This document shows positions 8,668-17,348 of a stretch of 64,000 bases of DNA, piece after piece; position 1 is the first letter of the stretch, and the number at the start of each line of letters is the position of its first letter. Source of the stretch: Paenibacillus_G sp049942825. Its GTDB lineage: Bacteria > Bacillota > Bacilli > Paenibacillales > NBRC-103111. The notes below the pieces were generated by a model. That model was not told where the DNA came from. It saw nothing but the letters and a program-made list of their open reading frames with translations, and searched no databases. The stretch covers positions 6,448,001-6,512,000 of the forward strand of contig NZ_CP187970.1 of NCBI RefSeq assembly GCF_049942825.1. The letters are read 5' to 3'. Made by a program: the position numbers and the translations under genes.

Positions 8668-10026
8668 ATGATGCAATGGCGAAAAGTGCTGACCTTCGCG
8701 CTGGCAGCGGCAGTCACGGTTCCTCTCGGGATCACGGGCGGCCCTGTGAAATCAGCGCATGCGGCAGCGGGGAGCTTCGATGTCCTTTCTTATAACATAG
8801 GAGGGCTGCCGGCCATCCTGTCCAGCAGTGCCGATCCCGAGAAGTATACCCCGCAGATCGGCGCCAAGCTTGCTCCGTATGAGCTGGTGAACGTGCAGGA
8901 GGATTTCAATTATCACGCCTCGCTCTATGCGAGTGATACCCATCCCTACCGCACACCTACCTCCGGCGGCGCCGGGATCGGCAGCGGCCTCAACACCTTG
9001 TCGGGTTACCCGCTGTACGATCTGAAACGGGTTACCTGGAACAAGCGGTATGGGCTCTTCGATAACGGCTCGGACGAGCTCACTCCGAAGGGATTCACCT
9101 ACAAGCAAGTCAAGCTTGCCGACGGAGCTTATATAGACGTCTACAATCTCCATGCTGACGCGAATACCGATACGCTGTCGAATGAGGCGAGACGCGACAA
9201 CCTGACCCAGCTGGCCGCCTACATCGAGGCCAATTCGCAGGGACATGCCGTGCTCGTCCTCGGCGACACCAACTGCAGATACACCCGGTCGGAGGATCAG
9301 CTCAAGACGCTGTTCGTCGACAGACTGGGCATGAAGGACGCATGGGTGGAGAAGATCCGGGGCGGCAGTTACCCGGCCATGGGCACCGAGGCACTGCTGG
9401 GCACGCCGGGGTCAACCGGTCCGGACAACGAAGTCGTCGATAAAATATTCTACCGAAGCGGCGCTGCCGTATCGCTGCAGGCGAATACCTACAAAGTGGA
9501 GGATACCTACTTCACCGATGCCGCCGGGCACCAGCTGTCCGACCATTATGCGATCAGCGCTAATTTCTCCTTCTCCACCGGCGGGGGCCTGAGCTACAGT
9601 GACCTGGTTGGCGGCAGCGGCGGAACCCCCTTTAACTTCCTCGGAAGCACCGCCCCGGTATCCAGCCAGCCGGCCTCGGTCACCTTAAGAGGCGGAAGCC
9701 GGTTGGATGCCGTGTCGATGGCCTATGCGAACGGAACGGTGCTGACCAGCGGCGGAGCCGGCGGCAGTGCGGCATCGCTCACGCTCGGCAGCGGGGAATA
9801 TTTCGTCAGCGCGCTCCTGTACCAGAATACATACAACGGAAGCAGCCGCGTGTTCTATCTGGAACTGACCACGAACCAGGGCCGCAAGGTCGCCGCCGGC
9901 ACAAAGAGCGGCACCGCCACCACGCTGACAGCCCCGGCAGGCAGCGGGATCGCCGGCTTCTTCGGCCGCTCTGGCGATACGATCGACAAGCTGGGTCTGG
10001 TCTACAAGGCCCTGCCTGCGAAGTAG
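8668..10026 (+). CDS. Secreted EEP-fold phosphodiesterase/nuclease with C-terminal jacalin-like lectin
   Basis: Extracellular enzyme of 452 residues. A signal peptide ends at AHA (about residue 32). Residues about 36-310 form an endonuclease/exonuclease/phosphatase (DNase I/sphingomyelinase-like) domain with the expected metal and catalytic positions visible: SYNIGG, NVQEDF (Glu), NLHADAN (His), GDTNCRYT (Asp and Asn) and LSDHYAI (Asp-His). From about residue 335 a jacalin-related beta-prism follows (VTLRGGSRLDAVSMAY; TSGGAGG; IAGFFGRSGDTIDKLGLVY), which should bind carbohydrate. The substrate could be DNA, sphingomyelin or another phosphodiester. Start choice between ATG 8668 and 8671 is open; both follow AAGGGTGATGAAAGAG. 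It is followed by a repeat region and then a second secreted phosphatase. Confidence 0.87.
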   Translation: MMQWRKVLTFALAAAVTVPLGITGGPVKSAHAAAGSFDVLSYNIGGLPAILSSSADPEKYTPQIGAKLAPYELVNVQEDFNYHASLYASDTHPYRTPTSGGAGIGSGLNTLSGYPLYDLKRVTWNKRYGLFDNGSDELTPKGFTYKQVKLADGAYIDVYNLHADANTDTLSNEARRDNLTQLAAYIEANSQGHAVLVLGDTNCRYTRSEDQLKTLFVDRLGMKDAWVEKIRGGSYPAMGTEALLGTPGSTGPDNEVVDKIFYRSGAAVSLQANTYKVEDTYFTDAAGHQLSDHYAISANFSFSTGGGLSYSDLVGGSGGTPFNFLGSTAPVSSQPASVTLRGGSRLDAVSMAYANGTVLTSGGAGGSAASLTLGSGEYFVSALLYQNTYNGSSRVFYLELTTNQGRKVAAGTKSGTATTLTAPAGSGIAGFFGRSGDTIDKLGLVYKALPAK

Positions 10027-10057
10027 GCTGGTTTGCAGAAATAGGCCAAGTCGTAGG

Positions 10058-10340
10058 CGGCGGGTGCACTTCCCTACCAGCGGGGCTATCTTATTGCTAG
10101 CGGTCTTTATGCGAAGCATCTCTTTCAAGTTTATCCGCGAGAGATGTGAAGCCATGGGCGGCTGGGTGCACTCCCCTATGCTAGCGAGGCTATCTCTTTT
10201 GATAGCGACTTTATGCGAAGCATCTCTTTCAAGTTTATCCGCAAGGATATGCGAAGCCATAAGCGGCGGATGCACTTCACACTACCAGCGAGGCTATCTC
10301 TTTTTGATAGCGACCTTTATGCGAAGCATAACGGAGTGCA
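10058..10340 (+). repeat. Imperfect tandem repeat, about 105 bp x 2.7
   Basis: Three successive copies begin near 10058, 10160 and 10267. Each carries a GTGCACT-like start, CTAGCGAGGCTATCT, a TTTTGATAGCGAC-like partner arm, CTTTATGCGAAGCAT and, in the first two, CTCTTTCAAGTTTATCCGC. Each unit can form a small GCTATC/GATAGC hairpin. The third copy is cut short and leads into the leader of the next gene. No protein is supported here; the open frames through it come from the repeat. Confidence 0.8.
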
Positions 10341-10353
10341 AAAAGAGATAGCC
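10292..10353 (+). promoter_or_regulatory. Long leader hairpin just upstream of the PAP2-SLH gene
   Basis: A perfect 15-bp inverted repeat (10292-10306, GGCTATCTCTTTTTG, with 10339-10353) encloses a 32-nt loop and ends 8 nt before the ribosome binding site of the next gene. It could be an mRNA leader structure or a terminator-like element. Function is not shown. Confidence 0.5.
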
Positions 10354-10377
10354 GAGCGTTCGAGGAGAGTCACAAAC

Positions 10378-13300
10378 ATGAAAACCAAAAGAACCGTACC
10401 CACTGCGTTAAGCCTGGCACTGCTTTTGAATACCATTCCAGCACCTTACGCCAGCGCGGAAGCCGTCACATCAACCTTTTCGACGGAACCGGCAGCCGCA
10501 GTATCATCCGCTGTGTATCTGCCCGCGCCGGCCTGGGGACATTTCGTCGATACCTACAAAACGAATCAGGCGGCGAACAGTACTGCCACCTCCAATGCGG
10601 CCATCGGGGTGCTTTCCCCCTTCCTTGAGCTTTGGACACCGGGAAACTCCTGGGATAACGGCACGAAGCTGAACAGCAGCGTGCTCGACGCCAACATCCA
10701 GAAGGTGGTCGACATTGCCGCCAAGCGGACCGCCGCCGAAGCCGATAGGGCTTATTACGACGACCGCCGGAAGCAAAGCTACGGCGTCATCGACGGCCTT
10801 GGCTCGCTCACCGACGTGTACCGCACGAACGCGGGCGCCACGACAACGATCAACGACATACCGTCTGACGCCACCACGGTCAAGTACGATGACGGCGGAA
10901 CCGATGCCGGCGACCCGAACTCGAATTTCGGCCGGATGGTGACACTGGTCAAAACCCTGCGCGGCAACTATTCGTCCACGAACCCCGCCAAAAACTTCTA
11001 TGCCTATAAGCGTCCGTTCCGCTGGGCCGACACGTCGATTATCGTGCCTTCGCTGGTGCCTGCCATCAGCAAGACACCCGAAACCGACGGCGGCTTTCCG
11101 AGCGGACACACCAACGCTTCTTATCTGAGCGCGTTCGCGATGGCCTACGCTGTGCCTGAGCGGTATCAGGAGCTGCTCACGCGGGCATCGGAGATGGGCA
11201 ACAGCCGGGTTGTCGCCGGCATGCACTCCCCGATGGATGTCATGGGCGGAAGGATCATGGCGACGGCACTGTCGGCTGCGATCCTGGCCGATCCCGACAA
11301 TGCTGACGTCAAGCAGGCTGCTTATGAACAAGCGCACGCGAAGCTCCTCACGCAAACCGGTACGGCGGAAGACCGCTTCAGCGACTATGCGAAGAATAAA
11401 GCGCAGTATACCGAGCGGTTGACCTACGGCTTCAGCCAGATCGGCGATACCTCCAAGCCCATGAGCGTGCCGAAGGGCGCCGAAGTGCTGCTGGAGACCC
11501 GTCTGCCTTACCTGGATAGCGCTCAGCGCCGCGAGGTGCTGGCCACCACCGGCCTGCCTTCCGGCTACCCGCTGCTGGATGACCCCGAGGGCTGGGGTCG
11601 GCTCAATCTTTTTGCCGCTGCGGACGGATACGGCGCCTTCCACCAGGACGTCACGGTAACCATGGACGCGTACCAAGGCGGCTTCCATGCCAGCGACCGC
11701 TGGCGCAACGCTATCTCCGGTACGGGCAAGCTGACCAAAGCGGGATCGGGCACGCTCAAGCTGCAGGGCGGCAATACATATTCCGGCGGCACGCAGATCA
11801 TCGGCGGCCTGCTCGTGGGCGAGTCGGGAACGGCCTTCGGAACCGGTGATGTAGCCGTTGGTGAGGGAAGCCTGGCGGAACAGGTTGCCGGCAGCATGAC
11901 CATCGGCGGGAGTTATACGCAGGCTGCAGGCGGTACGCTAGAGCTGAACGTCGGCAGCGCCCAGGATCTGCTGGAGATCAAAGGTGCGGCCCAATTGAAT
12001 GGTAAGCTCCGTCTGAATTTTACCGATGCCTATGTGCCTGGCGATGTCATGACCATCATGACCCATGCCAAGGATCAGCGGACCGGACAGTTCACCTCTG
12101 TAGAGACGGCAGGCCTGCCGAGCGGGTACAAAGCCAACATCATCTACCTGTCCGACCGGATCCAGGCAGCGATCGAGAATACATCGTCGTCGTCCTCCAG
12201 CTCGGACAACTCGTCTTCCTCCTCTGCCGCACCGGCTGTAGATGCAAAGCCAGCCGAGAGTACCAAGCCGGCTGATGGTGCTCTGCCAGCCGCAGGCGAC
12301 CGGGATAAGATGAGCGTATCCATCCCAGCTGCTGTAGACGAGAGTGGAACCGCAGCAGCCGAGCTGCAGGCTTCCCAGCTCAGCGATCTGCTCAGTAAAG
12401 TCAACTCCCTGACGGGAGAAGGCCTAGTGGCGGAGCTGAAAGTAGAGCCCTCCAAACTGGCCAAGACGGTAGAGCTCTCCCTGTCCAAGGAGGCGATTCG
12501 CAAGCTGGCCGACAGCAAAGCAAAGGAAATCGCTATCGTCACCCCGTTCGGCAGCATGACGCTCGGCAAAGCCGGATTGATGAGCCTGCAAAATACGGCG
12601 GGAGACGTGATCCGGATCGGTATGGCTCCAGCGGACACCGGTAATTTTGCTGCCGAAGCCAGGAACCTCGCCGGCACAAGGCCTGCGCTGAAGGTGACCC
12701 TTCATTCCGGAACCTCCGGCATCACGGGCTTTGGCGGAAGCCGCATCGGGATTCGCATCCCGTACCAAGCAGCGCAAGGAGAAGATACGAATGCGCTTGT
12801 AGTCAGCGAGATCGATGCGGACGGCAGGCCGCACCTTCTCCCGCAATCGGCCTTCGGCCCGCGTGATGGACAGCTCTTCTTCCTGACCGACCATCCCAGC
12901 ACCTATGCCGTAAGTTATAACAGCGTCAGCTTCAACGACACGTTCACGCATTGGGCGGGCAGCTATGTGACCTACCTGGCTGCGCGTGACATCGTATCCG
13001 GGTCCGGCGACAGCACATTCGCTCCCGATGCGAACATCACGCGGGCCGAATTCACCAAGCTGCTGGCGGGTGTCGCCAATGCCGATGGTTCCGGCTTCAC
13101 GGCTTCGGCATTCACTGACGTCCAGGCAGGCGACTGGCACATGCCTTACGTGGCGTGGGCTGCCCAGCATAAGCTTGTCGAGGGAGACGCGAATGGGCAG
13201 TTCCGTCCGGATGCCCAAATCAGCCGCGAAGAAATGTGCGTCATGCTGAACCGGTTTGCCGTTCTGACGGGCTACTCCCTGCCAGCCTCCGCCGGCTCCG

Positions 13301-13482
13301 CGGGCTTTGCCGACCAGCAGCTGATCAGCCCTTGGGCGGCCGATGCGGTCAGCGCCCTGTCCCAAGCGGGATTCATTGCCGGCAAAGACAACCGGCAGTT
13401 TGACCCGCAGGGCAGCACCACGAGAGCCGAAGCCGCGAAGCTGTTCGCGGTGTTCCTTCAAGGCATGATGGAGCAGCGCTAG
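10378..13482 (+). CDS. S-layer-anchored PAP2-family phosphatase with PATR repeat and three SLH domains
   Basis: Surface phosphatase of 1034 residues. After a signal peptide (end near ASA, residue 26) comes a class A acid-phosphatase-like PAP2 domain with the full signature: K-x6-RP around residues 203-212, PSGHT near 241-245, and SR-x5-H-x3-D (SRVVAGMHSPMD) near 276-287. Residues about 445-480 are an autotransporter-type PATR repeat (LTKAGSGTLKLQGGNTYSGG), rare in Gram-positives. A Ser-rich linker lies near 601-618, and three SLH domains fill about 850-1030 (TRAEFTKLL; SREEMCVML; TRAEAAKLF), anchoring it to secondary cell-wall polymer. ATG 10378 follows GAGGAGAG; a longer frame to 10213 runs through the repeat region and has no signal peptide. 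Its likely job is phosphate release at the cell surface. Confidence 0.9.
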   Translation: MKTKRTVPTALSLALLLNTIPAPYASAEAVTSTFSTEPAAAVSSAVYLPAPAWGHFVDTYKTNQAANSTATSNAAIGVLSPFLELWTPGNSWDNGTKLNSSVLDANIQKVVDIAAKRTAAEADRAYYDDRRKQSYGVIDGLGSLTDVYRTNAGATTTINDIPSDATTVKYDDGGTDAGDPNSNFGRMVTLVKTLRGNYSSTNPAKNFYAYKRPFRWADTSIIVPSLVPAISKTPETDGGFPSGHTNASYLSAFAMAYAVPERYQELLTRASEMGNSRVVAGMHSPMDVMGGRIMATALSAAILADPDNADVKQAAYEQAHAKLLTQTGTAEDRFSDYAKNKAQYTERLTYGFSQIGDTSKPMSVPKGAEVLLETRLPYLDSAQRREVLATTGLPSGYPLLDDPEGWGRLNLFAAADGYGAFHQDVTVTMDAYQGGFHASDRWRNAISGTGKLTKAGSGTLKLQGGNTYSGGTQIIGGLLVGESGTAFGTGDVAVGEGSLAEQVAGSMTIGGSYTQAAGGTLELNVGSAQDLLEIKGAAQLNGKLRLNFTDAYVPGDVMTIMTHAKDQRTGQFTSVETAGLPSGYKANIIYLSDRIQAAIENTSSSSSSSDNSSSSSAAPAVDAKPAESTKPADGALPAAGDRDKMSVSIPAAVDESGTAAAELQASQLSDLLSKVNSLTGEGLVAELKVEPSKLAKTVELSLSKEAIRKLADSKAKEIAIVTPFGSMTLGKAGLMSLQNTAGDVIRIGMAPADTGNFAAEARNLAGTRPALKVTLHSGTSGITGFGGSRIGIRIPYQAAQGEDTNALVVSEIDADGRPHLLPQSAFGPRDGQLFFLTDHPSTYAVSYNSVSFNDTFTHWAGSYVTYLAARDIVSGSGDSTFAPDANITRAEFTKLLAGVANADGSGFTASAFTDVQAGDWHMPYVAWAAQHKLVEGDANGQFRPDAQISREEMCVMLNRFAVLTGYSLPASAGSAGFADQQLISPWAADAVSALSQAGFIAGKDNRQFDPQGSTTRAEAAKLFAVFLQGMMEQR

Positions 13483-13499
13483 AATACTAAAGACCAAGC

Positions 13500-13539
13500 A
13501 AAAGGCCCGGTCTGACATGATGTCAGCCGGACCTTTTTT
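13500..13539 (+). terminator. Terminator after the PAP2-SLH gene
   Basis: Hairpin built from CCGG-T-CTGACA, loop TGA and TGTCAG-CCGG, extended by AAAGG/CCTTT and followed by TTTTTT. It lies 18 nt past the stop codon. Confidence 0.85.
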
Positions 13540-13556
13540 GTTCATTGATGTATCTC

Positions 13557-13620
13557 TGGGGCTCCGCCTTATAAAACTCGCGGCACCGCTTCAGCAGCGC
13601 CCGCTTCCGATCCCCGCTTA
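13557..13620 (-). pseudogene. Decayed sigK 3'-end fragment
   Basis: About 60 bp align, with roughly 80 percent matches by eye, to the 3' end of sigK at about 38759-38822 (shared runs CCTTATAAAACTC and CAGCGCCCGCTTC). The reading frame is not kept. This is one of three remnant copies in the window; see 17041 and 37655. Confidence 0.65.
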
Positions 13621-13673
13621 CCAGTGTTCCCCGACACTCTCACCCCTTTGAAGTTCGTGCTCTTGTCCTCCCC

Positions 13674-13835
13674 CTACATGGCTTTCAAGCCGAGGTTGTT
13701 CACTTTTACGTTGGTAAAGCTTGCTTCACCGCCAGCCGGCCCCTGCCCTTGTTCCGCACTGGCCGCAAGCTTGTTCCCGCAGCGTCGTCCGCGCCGTTAC
13801 TCGTCCATAAGTCGCCGCCGGTTCGGTCCTGAATC
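13674..13835 (-). pseudogene. Frameshifted C-terminal remnant of a secreted protein
   Basis: Two minus-strand frames read like one protein tail broken by a frameshift: the left end reads EASFTNVKVNNLGLKAM then stop, and the upstream part reads TGGDLWTSNGADDAAG in another frame. The FTNV-V tail resembles C-termini of secreted carbohydrate-active enzymes. The parent family is not recognised and the call is weak. Confidence 0.3.
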
Positions 13836-13839
13836 TCGA

Positions 13840-16164
13840 TTATTCTATACTTTTTAACGATTCAATCATATGGATTCGGGACACTTTTCTCCGAAGCAGC
13901 AGGTTAGAGAGAGTGGTGAGCAAGAAGGCAAGAATGACGGATACCAGTATAGCCAACAGATTGAATTGATCTGGGATTTGCTGATGGGTACTCGACAGCG
14001 CCTTTACAATAATGGAATACATATAGCCGCTGACCGGCAGTGCTGCAATGACCGCAAAGGCGGTGAGGATCATGTTCTCACCGAAGATAAGCCGGTTTAT
14101 TTTGCTTTTGGGATAACCCAATACCTTAAGAGTGGCAAGCTCGCGATTTCTTTCATAGATATTGATGGAGGATATTGTATAGATGGCACCAAACGAAAGA
14201 ATGACGGCACTTATGATAAACAGGATAAAGACAAAACGGTTCTGCCTCAGAATATATTGTGCGGATTCTTTCAAATCATTCTTGTCCTCGATGGTAACTA
14301 CCTGCTTATCCTGCTCGAAGAACTGACGGGCGGAAGCAAGGTCTGCGGCGCTGCCGGCTTTCACTAGAAGCGAGGTTGGTTTGTAGTCGATGCCGAAGCT
14401 CTTGAGATACGCTGTCGTGCAATAGAACGACGGATTCGAATACTGATTGGATATTTGCGTAACCTTCATTTCGACCGTTTTATTCGCAAACGACGGATCG
14501 GTGAATTTGATGCGGATCGTATCCCCTACCGCAATCTGATAGGGGTCCGCATACGATTTGGGTACCAGCACGCCGCTGTCCTCAAGCGCAACGGGATTGT
14601 CGTTCTCGTCGAAAAATTGAATGAGCGCATTGTCCTTCTCCGTAACGATCAACGTGGCGTTCTCATGCTGATCTCCCTTGAGGAATTCCACGGGAAAGGA
14701 CGATTGATGATAACTGCTTTCAATCCCGATGGGCAGCTGGAGCTTCTGCAGCTCTGCTTCCCTCGTATATTCGACCTTCAGATCATAGGTATTCACCTCC
14801 TCGATCTGGTCGGCCACCCTTTGCAAAGACGTTTGCGTCCCGAAAGCAGTGATCAAGAGTACGGTGCTCACCACAACGCCAACGGAGCTTGCTAACGCCT
14901 TTTGCTTATGAAGAAAGATGTTTCTAAGAATGAGCTTGTGGCTATAGGAAATGCGTCTCCAGATCCCCGGAAACTGTTCGATGAGCAGCTTCTTCATCTT
15001 CTTCGGCGGTTTGGGCCGCATCGCCTGCGCTGCGCGTTCTCGCAGAATGCCTAGGCCGCTCAGGTAACAAGACAGCATACCGAATGCGCTCGAGTACAGG
15101 ATGGGCGGAATGACTGAGAAGGGGGATAGGGGGAAAGCAATGTTCGACAGTGAGTAAGCTCTGGCATTCGACGCCTCAATCAATGGAATGAACAGGCCCG
15201 CCGCAGCGGCGCAGCCAAGAATGGAGCCTATGATGCCGACAAGCACCGGGAATCCCATGTAATGGAGCATGATGCTGCTGTTCTTCACTCCCAATGCCTT
15301 CATAATGCCTACTTGGTTCCTTTGCGAATCGATGATCCGAGACATGATAAGGAAGAGAATGATCGCTTCGATCAGAAAGAGAACCAACGGAATAACCTTG
15401 CTCATCAATTTATTGTTATGGATGGTTTGTTGGAGCTGCGAATAACTGAATGTCCGTTCTTTGCTTATTTGGCTTTCGTAGGAAAGTCTCTTGGATTGCG
15501 CTTCAACGTTCTGGCCTAACCGGTCTACATCGACCCCTTCTTCCGCATCGATCAAAACCTCATTATAGTAAAGGCTGCCGGCGATTCGGGGAACTCCCGA
15601 TTCAGCCACATAGGCGAATCCGGACGTTTTATGGTCTTGGGTTTCGTTCTTTTTGGCATATTCCGCATTCTCGCCCAAGCCGCTAATGGTGAACGCCACA
15701 ACCTTGTCATTGACGCTTACCTTGATTTGATCCCCGACTTTGTACTGATGTTCCCTGGCGTAATGGGAATCCAGCAGGAGTTGATCCTTGCCGGACGGAA
15801 GGCTGCCCTCTATCATCACAGGCGTATTGATGGTATTGCCCGCAGGGATCGAATGGATCTTTAAGGCCGCTTTCGTACCGTCAAAAAATTGCGTCGCATC
15901 GAAGGTGTACCGTCCTTCAACTTTGTTTACCCCTTCGATATTGCCCAACTTCGCCGTGTCCTGCTTGGAAATTTGATCGTAGTAGACGTTCAAATCGCTT
16001 AAATGATGCGCGTGAAAGTAGTCCTTCGTATAAGCGCTAAGATTGCTGCTTAACGTAACCAGCCCCGTATAGAAAAAAGCGCCCACGGCGATAACCAACA
16101 CTAAGGCAAGAAATTGGCCGATCGACTGCTTGATATCCCTGAACAATTTCTTGATTAATATCAT
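13840..16164 (-). CDS. FtsX-like ABC transporter permease (MacB-type)
   Basis: Membrane subunit of a type VII (FtsX/MacB-like) ABC system that exports or extracts peptides, lipoproteins or drugs. The 774-residue product has a first membrane helix at residues about 13-35, a large extracytoplasmic domain to about 255, then two FtsX cores (about 260-385 and 650-770). The second core has a typical RNRELATLKVLGYPKSKINR cytoplasmic loop. ATG 16164 overlaps the stop of the ATPase gene as TGATG, which indicates translational coupling; a GTG at 16170 is the alternative. The gene is AT-richer than the flanking backbone and sits between two sigK remnants, so it may be part of an acquired island. The substrate is unknown. 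Confidence 0.88.
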   Translation of the reverse strand: MILIKKLFRDIKQSIGQFLALVLVIAVGAFFYTGLVTLSSNLSAYTKDYFHAHHLSDLNVYYDQISKQDTAKLGNIEGVNKVEGRYTFDATQFFDGTKAALKIHSIPAGNTINTPVMIEGSLPSGKDQLLLDSHYAREHQYKVGDQIKVSVNDKVVAFTISGLGENAEYAKKNETQDHKTSGFAYVAESGVPRIAGSLYYNEVLIDAEEGVDVDRLGQNVEAQSKRLSYESQISKERTFSYSQLQQTIHNNKLMSKVIPLVLFLIEAIILFLIMSRIIDSQRNQVGIMKALGVKNSSIMLHYMGFPVLVGIIGSILGCAAAAGLFIPLIEASNARAYSLSNIAFPLSPFSVIPPILYSSAFGMLSCYLSGLGILRERAAQAMRPKPPKKMKKLLIEQFPGIWRRISYSHKLILRNIFLHKQKALASSVGVVVSTVLLITAFGTQTSLQRVADQIEEVNTYDLKVEYTREAELQKLQLPIGIESSYHQSSFPVEFLKGDQHENATLIVTEKDNALIQFFDENDNPVALEDSGVLVPKSYADPYQIAVGDTIRIKFTDPSFANKTVEMKVTQISNQYSNPSFYCTTAYLKSFGIDYKPTSLLVKAGSAADLASARQFFEQDKQVVTIEDKNDLKESAQYILRQNRFVFILFIISAVILSFGAIYTISSINIYERNRELATLKVLGYPKSKINRLIFGENMILTAFAVIAALPVSGYMYSIIVKALSSTHQQIPDQFNLLAILVSVILAFLLTTLSNLLLRRKVSRIHMIESLKSIE

Positions 16165-16868
16165 CACCACTCTATCCCCTCAACGCTTTGTTTGAGCTCA
16201 TTGACCGTTACGCTTTCGATTTTTCCGCTTTTCACCCGAATGATTTTATCCGCCATCGGCGCAATGGCGGAGTTATGCGTGACGAGCACAACACACTTAT
16301 TCGTCTCCCTGTTCAAATCCTGAAGAAGCTTCAACACGGACTTGCCGGTCACATAATCCAACGCGCCGGTCGGCTCATCGCAGAGCAATAGCAAAGGATT
16401 TTTGGCAACGGCGCGGGCTATGGCGACTCGCTGCTGTTCCCCTCCGGAGAGCTGGGACGGGAAGTGATTCATGCGGCTCTTTAAACCGACTTTATTTAAA
16501 ATCTCTTGGGCATTCAGATGGTTCTTACATACTTCCGCAGCGAACTCAACGTTCTCCAAAGCGTTCAAATTGGGGATTAAGTTATAGAATTGAAAGACAA
16601 AGCCTACCTTCTCAGCGCGATATGCCGTAAGCTTCTTCTCGTTAAGGCTGGTAAGATCCTGACTGCCGACCGTCACTTTACCCGAGGTAGCCGTATCCAT
16701 GCCTCCAAGTATATTCAGAATCGTGCTTTTGCCGGCCCCGCTTGCACCTAGAACTACGACGAATTCACCCTCGTTGATAATAAAGTCAACGCCGTTCAGC
16801 GCCTTGACCGGCACTTCGCCTATGTTGTATTCTTTCGTCACGTTTTTGAATTCGATTAATGGTTTCAC
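16164..16868 (-). CDS. ABC transporter ATP-binding protein (LolD/MacB type)
   Basis: ATPase of 234 residues that powers the adjacent FtsX-like permease. Walker A GASGAGKST, the Q-loop FQFYNLIPNLNALENV, signature LSGGEQQRVAIARA, Walker B LLLLCDEPTGALD and the H-loop VTHN are all present, in the pattern of the MacB/LolD subfamily. I chose GTG 16868 because AGGAGA (16875-16880) lies 6 nt upstream and the protein then has the usual length; longer frames (ATG 16883 or 17000) would read through the ribosome binding site. It is the first gene of a two-gene operon with a clear promoter at 16972-17000 and a leader of about 95 nt. Confidence 0.92.
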   Translation of the reverse strand: MKPLIEFKNVTKEYNIGEVPVKALNGVDFIINEGEFVVVLGASGAGKSTILNILGGMDTATSGKVTVGSQDLTSLNEKKLTAYRAEKVGFVFQFYNLIPNLNALENVEFAAEVCKNHLNAQEILNKVGLKSRMNHFPSQLSGGEQQRVAIARAVAKNPLLLLCDEPTGALDYVTGKSVLKLLQDLNRETNKCVVLVTHNSAIAPMADKIIRVKSGKIESVTVNELKQSVEGIEW

Positions 16869-16971
16869 CTTACATCTCCTCATATAAGAATCCGGACCGC
16901 AAGCTGAGGGCACATCGCACATTAACCTTTTATTGTTATTTTTAGAATATGTATCCTCTACATTCAAATTG

Positions 16972-17000
16972 ATTATACGAAGCCAAAAAGAAAGGAACAA
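16972..17000 (-). promoter_or_regulatory. Sigma-A promoter of the MacB-like operon
   Basis: Minus-strand -35 TTGTTC (16995-17000) and consensus -10 TATAAT (16972-16977) with 17-bp spacing, upstream of the ATPase gene. Confidence 0.7.
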
Positions 17001-17040
17001 CCAACTTCAGTCCCCCCTGAAGCTGGACCAAAGTCGGGTT

Positions 17041-17310
17041 CCACAACAAAGAAAACAGGCGCCCATGATCGGTACGCCTGCATTCTCCTCACCGCTTTGC
17101 TTTATAAAACTCATGATACAGTTTCATCAGCGTACGCTTCTAACTGCTGCCGTTCCCCGGAGCATGGGGCATGGAACTCAACGACTACAGGTGCATTAGA
17201 ATCCCGTTCTTGTTACAGCGTGCGGAGAAGGGAGCCCCCCGTGCCCTTGTCTGGCTAATCAGGCCGATGAGATCCTCCAGGTCCTCTCCGAAGTTGTCAA
17301 ACTTCTAAAA
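17041..17310 (-). pseudogene. Decayed sigK copy with internal deletions
   Basis: Positions 17047-17142 match the sigK terminator and 3' coding end (38712-38806) almost base for base, including the CAGGCG/CGCCTG terminator hairpin and the reverse complement of codons for KLYHEFYKA. After a diverged stretch, 17228-17308 matches an inner part of sigK (about 39156-39255; shared run GAGATCCTCCAGGTCCTCTCC). The parts are in the right order with most of the middle deleted, so this is a broken sigK duplicate. Confidence 0.8.
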
Positions 17311-17336
17311 AAGCCATAAGAGTGAATCCTCTTATG
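17307..17336 (-). terminator. Terminator at the end of the YD-stub array
   Basis: Stem CATAAGAG/CTCTTATG (17315-17336) with a 6-nt loop, followed on the minus strand by GCTTTTTT. It lies 13 nt past the last array gene. Confidence 0.85.
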
Positions 17337-17348
17337 TCATGCATATCT

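Noticed and set aside
10058..10353. CRISPR array
   Set aside because: The units are about 105 bp, differ from each other and have no unique spacers or cas genes.
10213..10377. Longer N-terminus for the PAP2-SLH protein
   Set aside because: This part comes from the tandem repeat, has no signal peptide at its start, and the internal ATG 10378 has a ribosome site and a clear signal peptide.
16164..17000. Longer start for the MacB-like ATPase
   Set aside because: The extra 44 residues cross the -10 element and the ribosome site of the better start at 16868.
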